Source of the DNA: JBPCOB01 sp051000715
GTDB taxonomy: Bacteria; Actinomycetota; Actinomycetes; JALYNC01
Direction of reading: 5' to 3'
NCBI GenBank assembly: GCA_051000715.1
Contig: JBPCOB010000275.1
Span: forward strand, 1-5,610
Length of the DNA: 5,610 nt
In this document: piece by piece, positions 5,560 to 5,610 of the stretch
Layout: each line of letters starts with the position of its first letter
Numbering within the stretch: position 1 is the first letter of the stretch
Position numbers and translations under genes: made by a program
Notes under the pieces: model-generated
Seen by the model: only the letters and a program-made list of their open reading frames with translations
Told to the model about the DNA's origin: nothing
The model's database searches: none

Positions 5560-5592
5560 CGCTCGGATGGGTGATCGCGATCTGTCCGAGCG
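5560..5592 (-). promoter_or_regulatory. Inverted repeat in the leader of the Tet-type gene (operator or RNA hairpin)
   Basis: CGCTCGGA at 5560-5567 and TCCGAGCG at 5585-5592 are perfect 8-bp arms. The 17-base spacer contains the 10-bp palindrome GATCGCGATC (5573-5582). The structure ends 21 bases before the start codon. It could be an operator, an RNA stem controlling expression (tet(M)-like genes are known to use leader attenuation), or the terminator of an unseen upstream gene. A smaller GCAG/CTGC stem (5539-5551) touches the start codon. Confidence 0.5.
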
Positions 5593-5610
5593 GCTGCCGC
5601 ATCTCCAGGT

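Overview
The window is high-GC DNA (about two-thirds G+C by eye) with strongly G/C-biased third codon positions. The families present (DUF664/DinB-like putative mycothiol transferase, PPOX-class putative F420-dependent oxidoreductase, DUF1348, actinobacterial-type ribosomal protection GTPase) point to an actinomycete. The genus cannot be fixed from the sequence. It looks like accessory or decaying chromosome: intact small 'house' genes alternate with three gene remnants and a long non-coding stretch.

Left part (1-1224, + strand): the 3' end of a DUF664/DinB-like gene overlaps a 25-codon ORF (ATGA overlap), followed at once by a GTG-started DUF1348 (NTF2-like) gene and then a frameshifted, internally deleted MOSC-domain pseudogene. 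These lie close enough to have been one transcription unit. Middle part (1335-2298, - strand): an intact PPOX-fold flavin/F420 enzyme, preceded by the wreck of an azlC-azlD branched-chain amino acid exporter pair. Only about 58 codons of azlC remain, and azlD has two frame changes.

2317-2927 (+ strand) holds a well-formed but unrecognised 159-residue protein with a good ribosome binding site. A 44-codon ORF upstream ends in an ATGA overlap with it. From 2928 to 3687 there is about 760 bp without a convincing gene. It contains a cluster of TGTCGC/GCGACA inverted repeats and, at its right end, the former C-terminal tail of the next gene.

Right part (3688-5538, - strand): a Tet(M)/Otr(A)-type ribosomal protection GTPase with all G motifs. 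It stops at a TAA about 34 codons before the family's expected end. The sequence beyond the stop still reads like the missing tail, so the gene may be recently truncated. A strong inverted repeat sits just upstream of its start.

No complete new multi-gene system is visible. The items most worth a second look are the truncated tetracycline-protection-like gene with its leader repeat, the TGTCGC repeat cluster, and the two small coupled ORFs. All gene identities are from reading the protein sequences; no database search was possible.
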